A DNA stretch of 52,338 nt from Bryobacterales bacterium (GTDB lineage: Bacteria; Acidobacteriota; Terriglobia; Bryobacterales; Bryobacteraceae): contig CANIHR010000003.1 of assembly GCA_947467185.1 (NCBI GenBank), positions 1 to 52,338 of the forward strand, written 5' to 3'. The notes under the pieces were generated by a model. It had not been told where the DNA came from. It searched no databases and saw only the letters and a program-made list of their open reading frames with translations. The first letter of the stretch is position 1; every line of letters starts with the position of its first letter. Positions 24,697 to 33,590 of the stretch are shown here, piece after piece. The position numbers and the translations under genes were made by a program.

Positions 24697-25653
24697 TTAG
24701 TTCTCGGTGGGCGTCTTTTCCAGCTTGTCGATGTAGAGCATGTCGGCCATGCCTTTCTTCGCTTCCAGCCGCAGCCCGAGCTGATCCTGGACAGCCTTCT
24801 GCAGAGGAGGTGCCGACTCCAGTTCCACGTTGTCAATGGGATTGCTGTGGTCGCCGCCACCCGGGCCACCGCGACCGCCCGGACCATCGGTCCGCATCAC
24901 CATCATCATGCCGCCACCACCGCCCCCGCCACCGGGGCCACGGCCCGAAATCGCCGCGTAGGTCAGCGTGTAGTCGTACTTGCCCTTCAGGCCGGTCGAA
25001 TCGGTCACGGGCTTGTCCAACTGCGCCGACAGGAACGACGTAAACTGCGTCATATCCTCGCCCACCGCCTGGTGCTTTGCGTTGCCGTTCATCACAAACG
25101 TCATGGTGCGGTCCTTCGGCAGATCAGGGAAGCCATCAGCCCCCATCTTCATCTGCATCGGGCCGCCACCAATCGACAACGGCTTGCCGGGGTCGGCAGG
25201 AGTCGTGGTCGATTCCTTCAGCTTTCCCGCTTTCGCCACAACCAGATCGAACACCTGCATTTCCTTCGGTTCCAGTCGCGCCTGCAGCCCGAACCGCTCT
25301 TCCAGCAGACTCTTCTGCATCAGCCGCAAGTCGTCTTTGGTCGACCCTGCCGCCACGCGCGCGGAAATGTCGAAACGCTCATTGTTCAGCCAAGCCGGGC
25401 CGGCAATCTGGAAGCGCTTCAGGTTGTACGCCTGAGTTAGAAGCATGCTTAGCGGGCAGTTGTCGCAGACCCAGCGCGTCGGGTCTTCCGTCCCGGGACC
25501 GAAGCGGCTCCCCATCATCATCCGCACCATGTTGCCCCCGCCCGGAGGCGTGGAGGGCTTCACAGACGCGACTTCAAAGGTCTTCTTCGGCTCCACGGCA
25601 AGCGCGGCCACCGGCAGCAGACAGGCGAATACAACGGCAAGACTTTTCTTCAC
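24697..25653 (-). CDS. TIGR03435 family protein
   Basis: A 318-residue exported protein starting at GTG 25653 with an AAGGAT ribosome site 7 bp upstream and a signal peptide (MKKSLAVVFACLLPVAALA). The order FEVASVKPSTP, LSMLLTQAYNLKRFQIAGPAWLNNERFDISAR, LMQKSLLEERFGLQ, FTSFLSAQLDKPVTDSTGLKGKYDYTLTY and LGLRLEAKKG is the full TIGR03435 pattern. This family is strongly amplified in Solibacter and relatives; its function is unknown. An unusual Gly-rich and Met-rich stretch (GRGPGGGGGGGGMMMVM) interrupts the C-terminal third. It sits 20 bp downstream of the double glycosyltransferase gene. Confidence 0.9.
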   Translation of the reverse strand: MKKSLAVVFACLLPVAALAVEPKKTFEVASVKPSTPPGGGNMVRMMMGSRFGPGTEDPTRWVCDNCPLSMLLTQAYNLKRFQIAGPAWLNNERFDISARVAAGSTKDDLRLMQKSLLEERFGLQARLEPKEMQVFDLVVAKAGKLKESTTTPADPGKPLSIGGGPMQMKMGADGFPDLPKDRTMTFVMNGNAKHQAVGEDMTQFTSFLSAQLDKPVTDSTGLKGKYDYTLTYAAISGRGPGGGGGGGGMMMVMRTDGPGGRGGPGGGDHSNPIDNVELESAPPLQKAVQDQLGLRLEAKKGMADMLYIDKLEKTPTEN

Positions 25654-25673
25654 TTGGGTTATCCTTCTGTCGG

Positions 25674-28040
25674 CTATTGCTTCGGCGCAGGCCGGTTGGT
25701 TCCAAAACTTTGGCGCTTTTTGCGCAGAATCTGGCCATAGCGATCAGCGAGCTTTCCGATGATCGTCGCCATATCCCAGTGCTGCTCTACTTCTGTCCGG
25801 GCCCGCGCCGCCATTGCGGCCGCCGCGGCAGGATCTTCCAGCAGCCCGATGACCTTCTCCGCGAACCCGGCCGGATCATCCGCCAGTGCACAGAACGCCC
25901 CGTCTTCCCGCGCCAGACCTTCGGCACCCAGTCGCGTCGAGACCACCGGAATCCCGCTCGCAAACGCTTCCAGAAGTTTCACCCGGACACCAGACCCGCT
26001 GCGGATCGGACACACGAACAGAGCGCAATCGTCAAACAGCGGCTGAATATCTTCCACGAACCCAAGCAGCTCAATGGCCCGGCCATCTTCGGGAAACGCA
26101 TGCCGCGGCGGCGGTTCAGACCCCGCCAGCAGCAGCTTCGCCTCGGGGATCCGCGCCGTAATCAGCGGCAGCACTTCGCGGGTGAACCAGTCAATCGCGA
26201 CCTGGTTCGGCGTGTGCCGGAAACTGCCCAGAAACAGAATCGTGTTCGGCTTGCGCGGTCCACCGGGATAGGGGTACTTCGGCGTATCGATACCGGCGCG
26301 CAGGCCATCCTCAATCCGGCCCCGCAACTGAGGCAGAAAGCTCTCCAGATACTCCCGGTTTTCCCGCGTACACACCTGAATGTGGTCGTACCGCGGCAAT
26401 AACTGCAGTTCGTAACGAATCGCCCGCAGATACTCAAACCGCGCCTTGGTCTTCTCAATCGGACTCTTCATGAACGGCAGCGCCCGGCCAATCGACTGGA
26501 AGTAAACGTCGTGTTCAAACAGGCAGCTGGCGATGTTCTGAAACTGCTGCCCATACTGCCCCAGCGAGGTGTACTCCAGTTGCACTACATCAATCCGGTG
26601 CCGCAAAATCTGCCGCTGAATCAGCCATTCAATCTGCGGCGTGTGGAACTCATGCACCGCATGCGGCACGATCGACGCCAGATGTGGATCCTTGTCGTTC
26701 CGCCGCACAATGAACTCCATGGACGCGCAGAACGGCCGCATCTCATCGTGCGCAGCCAGTTCCGTTTCCAGGTCCAGCAGGATAATCGCGTGCAACTCCA
26801 CATGCTTTGAAAGTTCCCGCATGGCGAAGTTCATGAACACGCCCCCGCCATGGGTCGGCGGGCAGACCGGATAGGGTGAAATGAACAGCACCCGAGGCTT
26901 CGCCGGGGCTGCCTCGAACTTCGAAAAGCGGTCATGGAACCACGCCGGCTGCGGACGCCGGAACGCTTCGGTGTCGGAGACTCGCGCCAGCGTCAGCGCC
27001 TTCCACCGCGAAGCCATCGCACCCGGCAGTTGCCGGAACGCCCGCAGAATTCCAGGCGATGCCGCCCGCGTTGGTGAAGGTCCCGACAGCGAGGAAATGA
27101 GCGCCCCGGCCATCGCGAAGCAGTAGTGGCTCCCCAGCCTCCGCCACTCGTGGATATTCTTCCAGGTGAACAGAATGAAATTCTTGTCCAGCACCGACTG
27201 AATGTACTCACGCGAGAACTTCTTGCCGATGGTGCCGCGATGCTCGTGGTGCACCACGCTGCGCGGCTCGTACAGCACCTTCCAGCCGCGCTTCCAGCCC
27301 TGAAAGCCGATATCCGTGTCTTCCAGATAGAACGGCGCCAGCACTTCGTCAAAACCACCCAGAGACAGGAACTTCCGGCGATCAAACGCGCACGACCCAC
27401 CGCCGCCGTAGAAACACGGAAACGCGGATGTGACGGCCTCGTCTTCCTTGTGACTCACCCGCAGCCCGCCATCCTGCCACCAGCCCTGCGTCAGGCCCGT
27501 TTCTTCGCGCCGCTTCGTGCGGTCGCCCAGAAAAATCTGGCAGGAAACCGCGAATACCGACTCGTCCGTGAACCCTTCCAGCAGCGGAGCAATGAAGTCG
27601 GGTTCCACCCGCATGTCGCTGTTCAGCAGCACCACAATGTCGGTCTTAGCTGCCGCAAACCCCGCATTCGACCCGCCGCCGAAACCCAGATTCTTTTCCA
27701 GCGCCAGCACTCTGACCTGCGGATAGTTTTCCCGCACCCATGCCGCGCTGCCGTCGGTGGACCCGTTGTCCACCACCAGAACCTCGCTTCCCGGATGTGG
27801 TGCGATCGCGGCCAGCCAGGAGGGCACAAAGCGCTCCAGTAAATCACGTCCATTCCAGTTGGGGACCACGATGGTGGCGGTCGCTGTATTGGGCCGTGTA
27901 TCCGGTGTCCGGTCGCGGCTGCCGAAGATCTTCCACACCAGATCCGTCATCGCGAATGCGACAGCGGAAATCGCCAGCGCGAATGGCACACAGACCAGCG
28001 CCGGCAGGGCCTTCAGAAAACGGATCAGGCCGGCCTTCAT
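25674..28040 (-). CDS. Bifunctional glycosyltransferase (GT2 + GT4 fusion)
   Basis: A 788-residue protein carrying two transferases. After an N-terminal hydrophobic segment comes a GT2 (GT-A) domain (about 50-300): IVVPNWNGRDLLERFVPSWL, EVLVVDNGSTDGS, LLNSDMRVEPDF and FYLEDTDIGFQGWKRGW, as in rhamnosyltransferases. A second, GT4-like (GT-B) domain spans about 385-775: RVLFISPYPVCPPTHGGGVFMN, ILFLGSFRHTPNQVAIDWF, AKLLLAGSEPPP and CPIRSGSGVRVKLLEAFASGIPVVST. It probably adds two sugars in sequence to a cell-surface glycan at the inner membrane. It overlaps the methyltransferase gene by 4 bp (ATGA). Sugars and acceptor are unknown. Confidence 0.88.
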   Translation of the reverse strand: MKAGLIRFLKALPALVCVPFALAISAVAFAMTDLVWKIFGSRDRTPDTRPNTATATIVVPNWNGRDLLERFVPSWLAAIAPHPGSEVLVVDNGSTDGSAAWVRENYPQVRVLALEKNLGFGGGSNAGFAAAKTDIVVLLNSDMRVEPDFIAPLLEGFTDESVFAVSCQIFLGDRTKRREETGLTQGWWQDGGLRVSHKEDEAVTSAFPCFYGGGGSCAFDRRKFLSLGGFDEVLAPFYLEDTDIGFQGWKRGWKVLYEPRSVVHHEHRGTIGKKFSREYIQSVLDKNFILFTWKNIHEWRRLGSHYCFAMAGALISSLSGPSPTRAASPGILRAFRQLPGAMASRWKALTLARVSDTEAFRRPQPAWFHDRFSKFEAAPAKPRVLFISPYPVCPPTHGGGVFMNFAMRELSKHVELHAIILLDLETELAAHDEMRPFCASMEFIVRRNDKDPHLASIVPHAVHEFHTPQIEWLIQRQILRHRIDVVQLEYTSLGQYGQQFQNIASCLFEHDVYFQSIGRALPFMKSPIEKTKARFEYLRAIRYELQLLPRYDHIQVCTRENREYLESFLPQLRGRIEDGLRAGIDTPKYPYPGGPRKPNTILFLGSFRHTPNQVAIDWFTREVLPLITARIPEAKLLLAGSEPPPRHAFPEDGRAIELLGFVEDIQPLFDDCALFVCPIRSGSGVRVKLLEAFASGIPVVSTRLGAEGLAREDGAFCALADDPAGFAEKVIGLLEDPAAAAAMAARARTEVEQHWDMATIIGKLADRYGQILRKKRQSFGTNRPAPKQ

Positions 28041-29281
28041 TTATCGGTCCGAAGCTCCGGTCCCAGATGCAGCGTTTGCCCCAGCCGCAGCCAGCGCGAA
28101 TCCGCAACCGCCTGCCGCTCGGCTCGCAACGCCGCCAGGTCGTTCTGCAGATGTCCCAGACTCGCCGTATTCTCCGCTACTTCATCGAGCAGCAGGCGGA
28201 CATGTGTGACCTTTTCGGCCAGTTCTCGCTCCAGCCCGTGCGCCCAGTTCGTGCGAGCCGCCAGGTCGTTTTCCAGCCGCGCTTCGGTCGCCAGCCGCGC
28301 CCGGATATCGTCCTCCAGCCCGGCGATCCGAGCCTCCAGTTGACGCACCCAACCCAGTTGCTCTTCCGCTTCCTTCTGGAGCGATGTAATGAGCGCCGCC
28401 TGCTCGGCCAGCAACGTGTTCAGGCTCTCCGCCCACCGATTCTTCGCGCGCAGTTCTTCGAGCGTGGCCTCATGCTCCCGCTGTAAAGCCCCATGCGCCT
28501 CCACGGACCGCGTCAGCCACGCATCCTTCTGCGCCAGTTCGCCTTCCAGTTTCGCAATATGCGCTTCCCGCTCGCGCAGCAGATTCCCGCTCTGCGGCAC
28601 CCACGCGAATACATCACTCGCGCTGATCTCAGCGGATGAACAAACCGCCACGAAGAAATGCGCCTCTTCGGGAGCACTGGTGCCGTCAGCTGCCAGGCTC
28701 GCACCTGCCGCATTCCCCGGGGCAAACACAATCGCCGCCGCATGATTCTGCGTCCAGATCCGCACATGCGGAAAGAACTCCCGCAGCGCCGATTCAAACT
28801 CCCCATACTCGAATTCATGCGCGTGGAAGGGATTCGGCCCCGTTTCTCCCCGCGTCTCCGCGTAATACGATTTGTTCGGCGTCGACACCACAAACTGCCC
28901 GCCTTGTCGCAGGAGCCGCCGAGCCTCTTCCAGCAGACCCCGCCAGTTCTCCAGGTGTTCAATCACCTCAAACGCGGTAATCACGTCGAACCGCTGGTCG
29001 GGGAGGGGAATTGCCGCACAGCTGGCTTCCAGAAACGTAACGCCTTCGCGCCCGTAATTCGCCCGGGCATGGGCCACCGCTACCGGCGCCACATCCACGC
29101 CAACAATGGACCCGGCCTTCGTGAGTTCCGCGCTGCCGTAACCCGTGCCGCAACCCATGTCGAGGACCGCCGCGCCCTCCGGGACCAGCCGCGCCGCGAA
29201 CTTGTACCGTGAAACGTGTTCGTTGAACAGGTCGATATCCACCAGCCCCGGAATCACGCGCTCCCCCGTAAACTCAGCCAT
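28037..29281 (-). CDS. Methyltransferase with long C-terminal coiled coil
   Basis: A 414-residue protein. Residues 1-215 are a class I SAM methyltransferase (AAVLDMGCGTGYGSAEL at 38-54, FDVITAFEVIEHLENW, QFVVSTPNKSYY). Residues 235-398 are predicted from heptads to be one long coiled coil. Tryptophans at 255, 283, 311 and 346 recur in similar surroundings ([KR]-x-x-W or near it), spaced 28, 28 and 35 residues. ATG 29281 overlaps the ABC ATPase stop by 8 bp, and the end overlaps the glycosyltransferase start. The combination recalls chain-terminating methyltransferases such as WbdD, whose coiled coil sets O-antigen length; there is no kinase domain here. That role is inference. Confidence 0.85.
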   Translation of the reverse strand: MAEFTGERVIPGLVDIDLFNEHVSRYKFAARLVPEGAAVLDMGCGTGYGSAELTKAGSIVGVDVAPVAVAHARANYGREGVTFLEASCAAIPLPDQRFDVITAFEVIEHLENWRGLLEEARRLLRQGGQFVVSTPNKSYYAETRGETGPNPFHAHEFEYGEFESALREFFPHVRIWTQNHAAAIVFAPGNAAGASLAADGTSAPEEAHFFVAVCSSAEISASDVFAWVPQSGNLLREREAHIAKLEGELAQKDAWLTRSVEAHGALQREHEATLEELRAKNRWAESLNTLLAEQAALITSLQKEAEEQLGWVRQLEARIAGLEDDIRARLATEARLENDLAARTNWAHGLERELAEKVTHVRLLLDEVAENTASLGHLQNDLAALRAERQAVADSRWLRLGQTLHLGPELRTDK

Positions 29282-30533
29282 GATGCGCCCCCTCCGGTTC
29301 TTTTGCCGATTCCACACGGTTCGGCCAGTGCAGATACCCGTAAACCGGTGCCTCACCCCGCGCCATCTGAATCGTGATGGCATTGTCAATCCAGTCGCAG
29401 GTCATGCCGGAATCCTCCAGCAAGGGAGAGAACGAAAACGCCCCAGGGTACAGTTCCGGGATCTCCAGCCGGAAATCAAACGTTCGGCTTTCGCCCGCTA
29501 CAAACGGCTGCAGCGCCACACCCTCACCCGCCGTTGAAATACTGGCAAAATCGAGGCCGAGATGATTGCGCAGCAGGAACCCCACGCTCGGTGTCGCCAG
29601 CGCTTCCCGGCTGCGGCACGTGATGCGCACCACAACCTGACGCTCCGCTTCCAGCAGGTGCAGCGGTTCGCCAAACTCGTTCAGTAATGCGATGCCGGTC
29701 ACCTCGCCGCGCTGGTCGCCCCGGCGCAGATCAATATTCGGAATCGACGTGACTGCGGCAACCGCAGAGGTCTGATTGGCTGACGCCTCCGGCAGAGCTG
29801 CTTCCTCACCCCGCATCGCGTCCATATAGAGAGGAATCACGTTAGCCGGATCACCCAACGCGGCAATCTCACCATGCCGCAGCCACAGAACCCGGTCGCC
29901 AATGGCCATCGCTTCGGAAACCGAGTGCGTCACAAAAACGATCGTGACATTCTGTGCTCGCAGTTGATGAATTCGCCGCATGCACCGCCGGCGGAATGCC
30001 GTGTCACCCACCGCCAGCGCCTCATCCACCAGCAGAATCTCCGGTTCCACGCTGATCGCCACCGCGAAGGCCAGCCGCATCACCATGCCGCTCGAATAGG
30101 TCTTTACGGGCCGGTCAATGAAGTCGCCGATCTCGGCAAATGCTTCGATGTCACCGATCCGCGCTTCCATCTCGCGCTGGGTCAATCCCAGAATCGCGCC
30201 GTTCAGAAAGACGTTCTCACGCCCCGAAAACTCCGGATTAAACCCCGCGCCCAGCTCCAGCAGCGCCGCCACCCGGCCCGACGCACGCACCTCTCCCGAG
30301 GTCGGGTGCAGAATACCAGCCATCAGTTGCAGGGCCGTACTTTTACCCGAGCCATTGGCTCCGATGAGACAGAAAACTTCGCCGCGGCGGATCGAAAAGC
30401 TGACATCACGCAACGCCTGAAAGTCACGGTGATAGCTCCGGCGCCCGAAAGAAGCGAGTTCGCGGAGCCTGCCGCCGGCAGAGTCGTAGACAGGGTAGCT
30501 CTTCGAGACGCAGTCGAATTCGACAGCATTCAC
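29274..30533 (-). CDS. ABC transporter ATP-binding protein, Wzt-like
   Basis: The ATPase of a polysaccharide (O-antigen/teichoic acid type) exporter, 419 residues. Walker A is GANGSGKST (58-66), the signature YSSGM (146-150), Walker B ILLVDE (166-171) and the switch His203; LLELGAGFNPEFSGRENVFLNG is specific to the Wzt/KpsT/TagH group. Residues 265-400 form a C-terminal beta-rich domain (VVVRITCRSREALATPSVGFLLRNHLG) like the Wzt domain that reads the chain end. No membrane partner (Wzm) is encoded in the window. The gene heads an overlapping ABC/methyltransferase/glycosyltransferase set. Confidence 0.92.
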   Translation of the reverse strand: MNAVEFDCVSKSYPVYDSAGGRLRELASFGRRSYHRDFQALRDVSFSIRRGEVFCLIGANGSGKSTALQLMAGILHPTSGEVRASGRVAALLELGAGFNPEFSGRENVFLNGAILGLTQREMEARIGDIEAFAEIGDFIDRPVKTYSSGMVMRLAFAVAISVEPEILLVDEALAVGDTAFRRRCMRRIHQLRAQNVTIVFVTHSVSEAMAIGDRVLWLRHGEIAALGDPANVIPLYMDAMRGEEAALPEASANQTSAVAAVTSIPNIDLRRGDQRGEVTGIALLNEFGEPLHLLEAERQVVVRITCRSREALATPSVGFLLRNHLGLDFASISTAGEGVALQPFVAGESRTFDFRLEIPELYPGAFSFSPLLEDSGMTCDWIDNAITIQMARGEAPVYGYLHWPNRVESAKEPEGAHHG

Positions 30534-30573
30534 GTGACTATCAGTGTACTTTAGCGGGCTGGCAGTCTCGCTC

Positions 30574-31455
30574 TTACCGCGACCCCAGCTCCACCCGACC
30601 TTCGCGGTAACTAAACGTCACCCGGGTCCGCGACAGCACCGAATACCCCAGAATCCCCGCCACCTTCACCCCATTCCGGCGGCTGATTGCCTCCAGATTG
30701 AGAACCACGGGGTCCCGCTCCACCAGCTTCCGGCCATCAATCTCCAGAGAAACCGGAGCCAGGTGCCTCGCCTCGGGCAGCGCGCCCGAAACCCCGGAGA
30801 GATTCGTCGTGGTCCCCTTCATTGCGCACGGCCACTGCACATCGCTGGCCAGCGACGTCACCGCAGATCCCGTATCCACCAGAAACAGGCCCTCGTCGTT
30901 CCCGTTCACCTTTGCCTTCACGAACAGCAGATGATCCGCAGTGCCTTCCGGCCCGTTATCCCGGTTGGCATAGGCTTGCAGATTCAGTTCCCGGGCTGAT
31001 GCATCCAGATGAATCCGGAACGCCTCGAAGAACTTCATCCCGATAATCCCGTCGGCTTCCCGCGTTGGATTCCCCGGCAATACCCGCACCACGCAATCGG
31101 CAAACTGCAGGTCGCCCACCGCCACCGAATCGGCCCGTGCGATCTGCGCCGTCGCGCCGCGCCCTTCGCCAAAGCCGGAAAGGTGCGTCTCCGCCACTAT
31201 TTCCAGCCCGAGTTTACGCGCCGCGCTGGCGCTGAGCGTGATATCGCTGGCACCGGAATCCAACACCAGCCGAAGCACTGCGCCGTTGTTGATCCGAACC
31301 GGAACCAGAACGCCGGCCGCAGCCGTGCCCGCCGGTCGCCACGTGCTCAGGCGGATCTGGTAATCCCGATAGTCACTGGTCACGCGCTGTCCCGCCCATC
31401 CTGTATTCGCCAGGAGGGTGAGAGCAATGCACAGTTTGTAACCAAGCCGTAACAT
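30574..31455 (-). CDS. Retropepsin-like aspartyl protease, exported
   Basis: A 293-residue protein with a signal peptide (MLRLGYKLCIALTLLANTGWAG) and two aspartyl-protease half domains: LRLVLDSGASDITLS (Asp66) and LFLVDTGSAVTSLA (Asp194). Each is followed by an ILG or IIG strand (DGIIGMKFF, AGILGYSVL), so one chain carries both catalytic halves, unlike the homodimeric retroviral enzymes. It is probably periplasmic. Such proteases are frequent in acidobacteria and often precede PDZ or TPR domains, which are absent here. It lies 57 bp after the arginine decarboxylase gene. The substrate is unknown. Confidence 0.85.
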   Translation of the reverse strand: MLRLGYKLCIALTLLANTGWAGQRVTSDYRDYQIRLSTWRPAGTAAAGVLVPVRINNGAVLRLVLDSGASDITLSASAARKLGLEIVAETHLSGFGEGRGATAQIARADSVAVGDLQFADCVVRVLPGNPTREADGIIGMKFFEAFRIHLDASARELNLQAYANRDNGPEGTADHLLFVKAKVNGNDEGLFLVDTGSAVTSLASDVQWPCAMKGTTTNLSGVSGALPEARHLAPVSLEIDGRKLVERDPVVLNLEAISRRNGVKVAGILGYSVLSRTRVTFSYREGRVELGSR

Positions 31456-31512
31456 GACCGTATGGCCATAGTATTACAGATTGGTTACTGGAATGTTACA
31501 AAAGTGTTGCGC

Positions 31513-33462
31513 TTAGCGTTCGTGCGGGTCTTCCAGGTACGTGTACCCGTGGAGTCCATCCTCGTAGAACCGCAGCAGGCGCCCTGATTCTTCGTAGCCG
31601 AGCCGCCCTTCCCGTACCGCGGACTCCACGCTCCGGCGCAGCTTTGTCACCAGGTTGTCTGTCTTAAACTGAACATAATCAAGGACTTCGCGAACCGTAT
31701 CGCCCTTAATTACTTCGTCCAGCATCACTTCGCCGGTTTCGCTCAGATGGACATGCACCGCGTTTGTGTCGCCAAACAGGTTATGCAGATCGCCCAGAAT
31801 TTCCTGGTACGCTCCAACCAGGAAGGTGCCGAGGTAGTAATTTTCACCGGTGTATTCGTGTAATGGAAGGGTCCGTTTTACGTCCCGGCGGTCGATGAAC
31901 TGGTCTACCTTACCGTCGGAATCGCACGTAATGTCACCCAGCACCGCATGATGGGTCGGCTTCTCGCCCAGTCGGTGAATCGGCATCAGCGGGAACAACT
32001 GGTTGATCGCCCAACTGTCCGGCATGCTCTGGAACAACGAGAAGTTACAGAAGTAGGTGTCGGAGAGCATCGCCTCCAGCCCTTCCAGTTCTTCCGGGAA
32101 GTGGTCGAGTTCGTGTGCCGCTTTCTGTACCTTTCGGCAGATTGCCCAGAACAGGTTTTCAGCCAGACACCGCTGATCCAGCGGCAAATACCCCAGGCTG
32201 AACAGATTCAGCGCCGCATCCAGAGACTGCTGCGCATCGTGATAAGCCTCCAGCAGGTTCCGCCCACTCACTGACCGGAAAGTCTCCAGCAGATCAATCA
32301 GCGGCTGTTCGGGATCGGGAGGCAGTTCCTTGGCGTCATCCTCATCTCCGAGGCCGGAAACGCCCAAGACATTGAAAACAAGGACGCTATGGTAGGCGGC
32401 AATTGCTCGCCCGCTCTCCGTAATAATAGTCGGATGCGGCACGTTGGCGTCATCGCACACGTTCTGCACGTGGTAAATGACGTCGTTCGCGTATTCCTGC
32501 AGCGTGTAATTGACGCTGGATTCGAAATCCGTCTGCGAACCGTCGTAGTCGATACCGAGACCGCCGCCCACATCCAGGAACTCCAGCCCTGAACCGCCCA
32601 TGCGCCACAATTCGGTGTAAACACGGGCTGCTTCGTTGACCGCGGCCTTCACCTGACGGATGTTCGTGATCTGGCTGCCGAGGTGGAAGTGGATCAGCTT
32701 CAGGCAATCCGCCATTCCCCATTCCTTCAGTTCTTCCAGTGCATGCGTCACTTCCGTGGTGCTCAGGCCGAACTTCGAACGGTACCCGCCGGACGACTTC
32801 CAGCGGCCCGAACCACGCGCCGCCAGCTTCACGCGAATCCCGATCGTCGGGCGGACGCCCACCTTCTCGGCGTACTTCTTAATCAGCGCCAGTTCGGTGT
32901 ACTTTTCCACCACCGGGATGATCTGGCGGCCAATCTTCTGCGCCAGCATCGCCATCTCGATGTACTCGTCATCCTTGAAGCCGTTGCAAACAATGGGGGT
33001 ATCGTTGTCGGCCAGCGCCATCACAGCCAGCAACTCCGGCTTTGAACCCGCTTCCAGGCCGAAACGATACGCCTTGCCGAACTCCAGAACTTCCTCGACC
33101 ACCTGCCGCTGCTGGTTCACCTTAATGGGGAAAACGCAACGGTACTCGCCGCCGTACTTGTGCTCCTGTATGGCCGTCGCGAACGCGTCATGGATCTCCA
33201 TGAGCTGCTGCTTAATGATGCCGGCGAACCGAATCAGGATCGGCAGCGCAATACCGCGCAGCACCAGCGTGTCGATCAACTCCTTCAGATCGATGGAACG
33301 GGCCGGGTCTTTGTCCGGATGCACCGCGACATTGCCCTGCTCATTGACTGAAAAGTAGCCTTTGCCCCAGCGGGGAACATCAAAAAGCTCACTCGCGTCC
33401 TGGGGAACCCAATGCTCGGCGGGCTCCAGTACGAGCGCACCCTTACGGCCGTTTTTTTCCAA
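31513..33462 (-). CDS. speA: Biosynthetic arginine decarboxylase
   Basis: A PLP enzyme (649 residues, as expected for SpeA) that turns arginine into agmatine, the first step of the agmatine route to putrescine and spermidine. The PLP-binding lysine is Lys114 in CVFPIKVNQQRQVVEEV, with GLEAGSKPEL, HFHLGSQITNIR, FLDVGGGLGIDYDGS and ESGRAIAAYHSVLVFNVLG following in the family order. The start appears to be TTG 33462 with a weak TAAGAA site. The 128 bp upstream, to the end of the HAD gene, must hold its promoter. Agmatinase or agmatine deiminase genes are not in the window. Confidence 0.95.
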   Translation of the reverse strand: MEKNGRKGALVLEPAEHWVPQDASELFDVPRWGKGYFSVNEQGNVAVHPDKDPARSIDLKELIDTLVLRGIALPILIRFAGIIKQQLMEIHDAFATAIQEHKYGGEYRCVFPIKVNQQRQVVEEVLEFGKAYRFGLEAGSKPELLAVMALADNDTPIVCNGFKDDEYIEMAMLAQKIGRQIIPVVEKYTELALIKKYAEKVGVRPTIGIRVKLAARGSGRWKSSGGYRSKFGLSTTEVTHALEELKEWGMADCLKLIHFHLGSQITNIRQVKAAVNEAARVYTELWRMGGSGLEFLDVGGGLGIDYDGSQTDFESSVNYTLQEYANDVIYHVQNVCDDANVPHPTIITESGRAIAAYHSVLVFNVLGVSGLGDEDDAKELPPDPEQPLIDLLETFRSVSGRNLLEAYHDAQQSLDAALNLFSLGYLPLDQRCLAENLFWAICRKVQKAAHELDHFPEELEGLEAMLSDTYFCNFSLFQSMPDSWAINQLFPLMPIHRLGEKPTHHAVLGDITCDSDGKVDQFIDRRDVKRTLPLHEYTGENYYLGTFLVGAYQEILGDLHNLFGDTNAVHVHLSETGEVMLDEVIKGDTVREVLDYVQFKTDNLVTKLRRSVESAVREGRLGYEESGRLLRFYEDGLHGYTYLEDPHER

Positions 33463-33590
33463 TTCTTACGATGTCCTTGCCGGTGGTCTGGCCCTGGCGA
33501 CACTTGCCGCGGAAAAATGGGGCCGATCTTTCAGTTTCCTTCGGATTGACCTGTGGGGCAAGCCCAAATGTGTCCGTAGCTGATTTGTAA

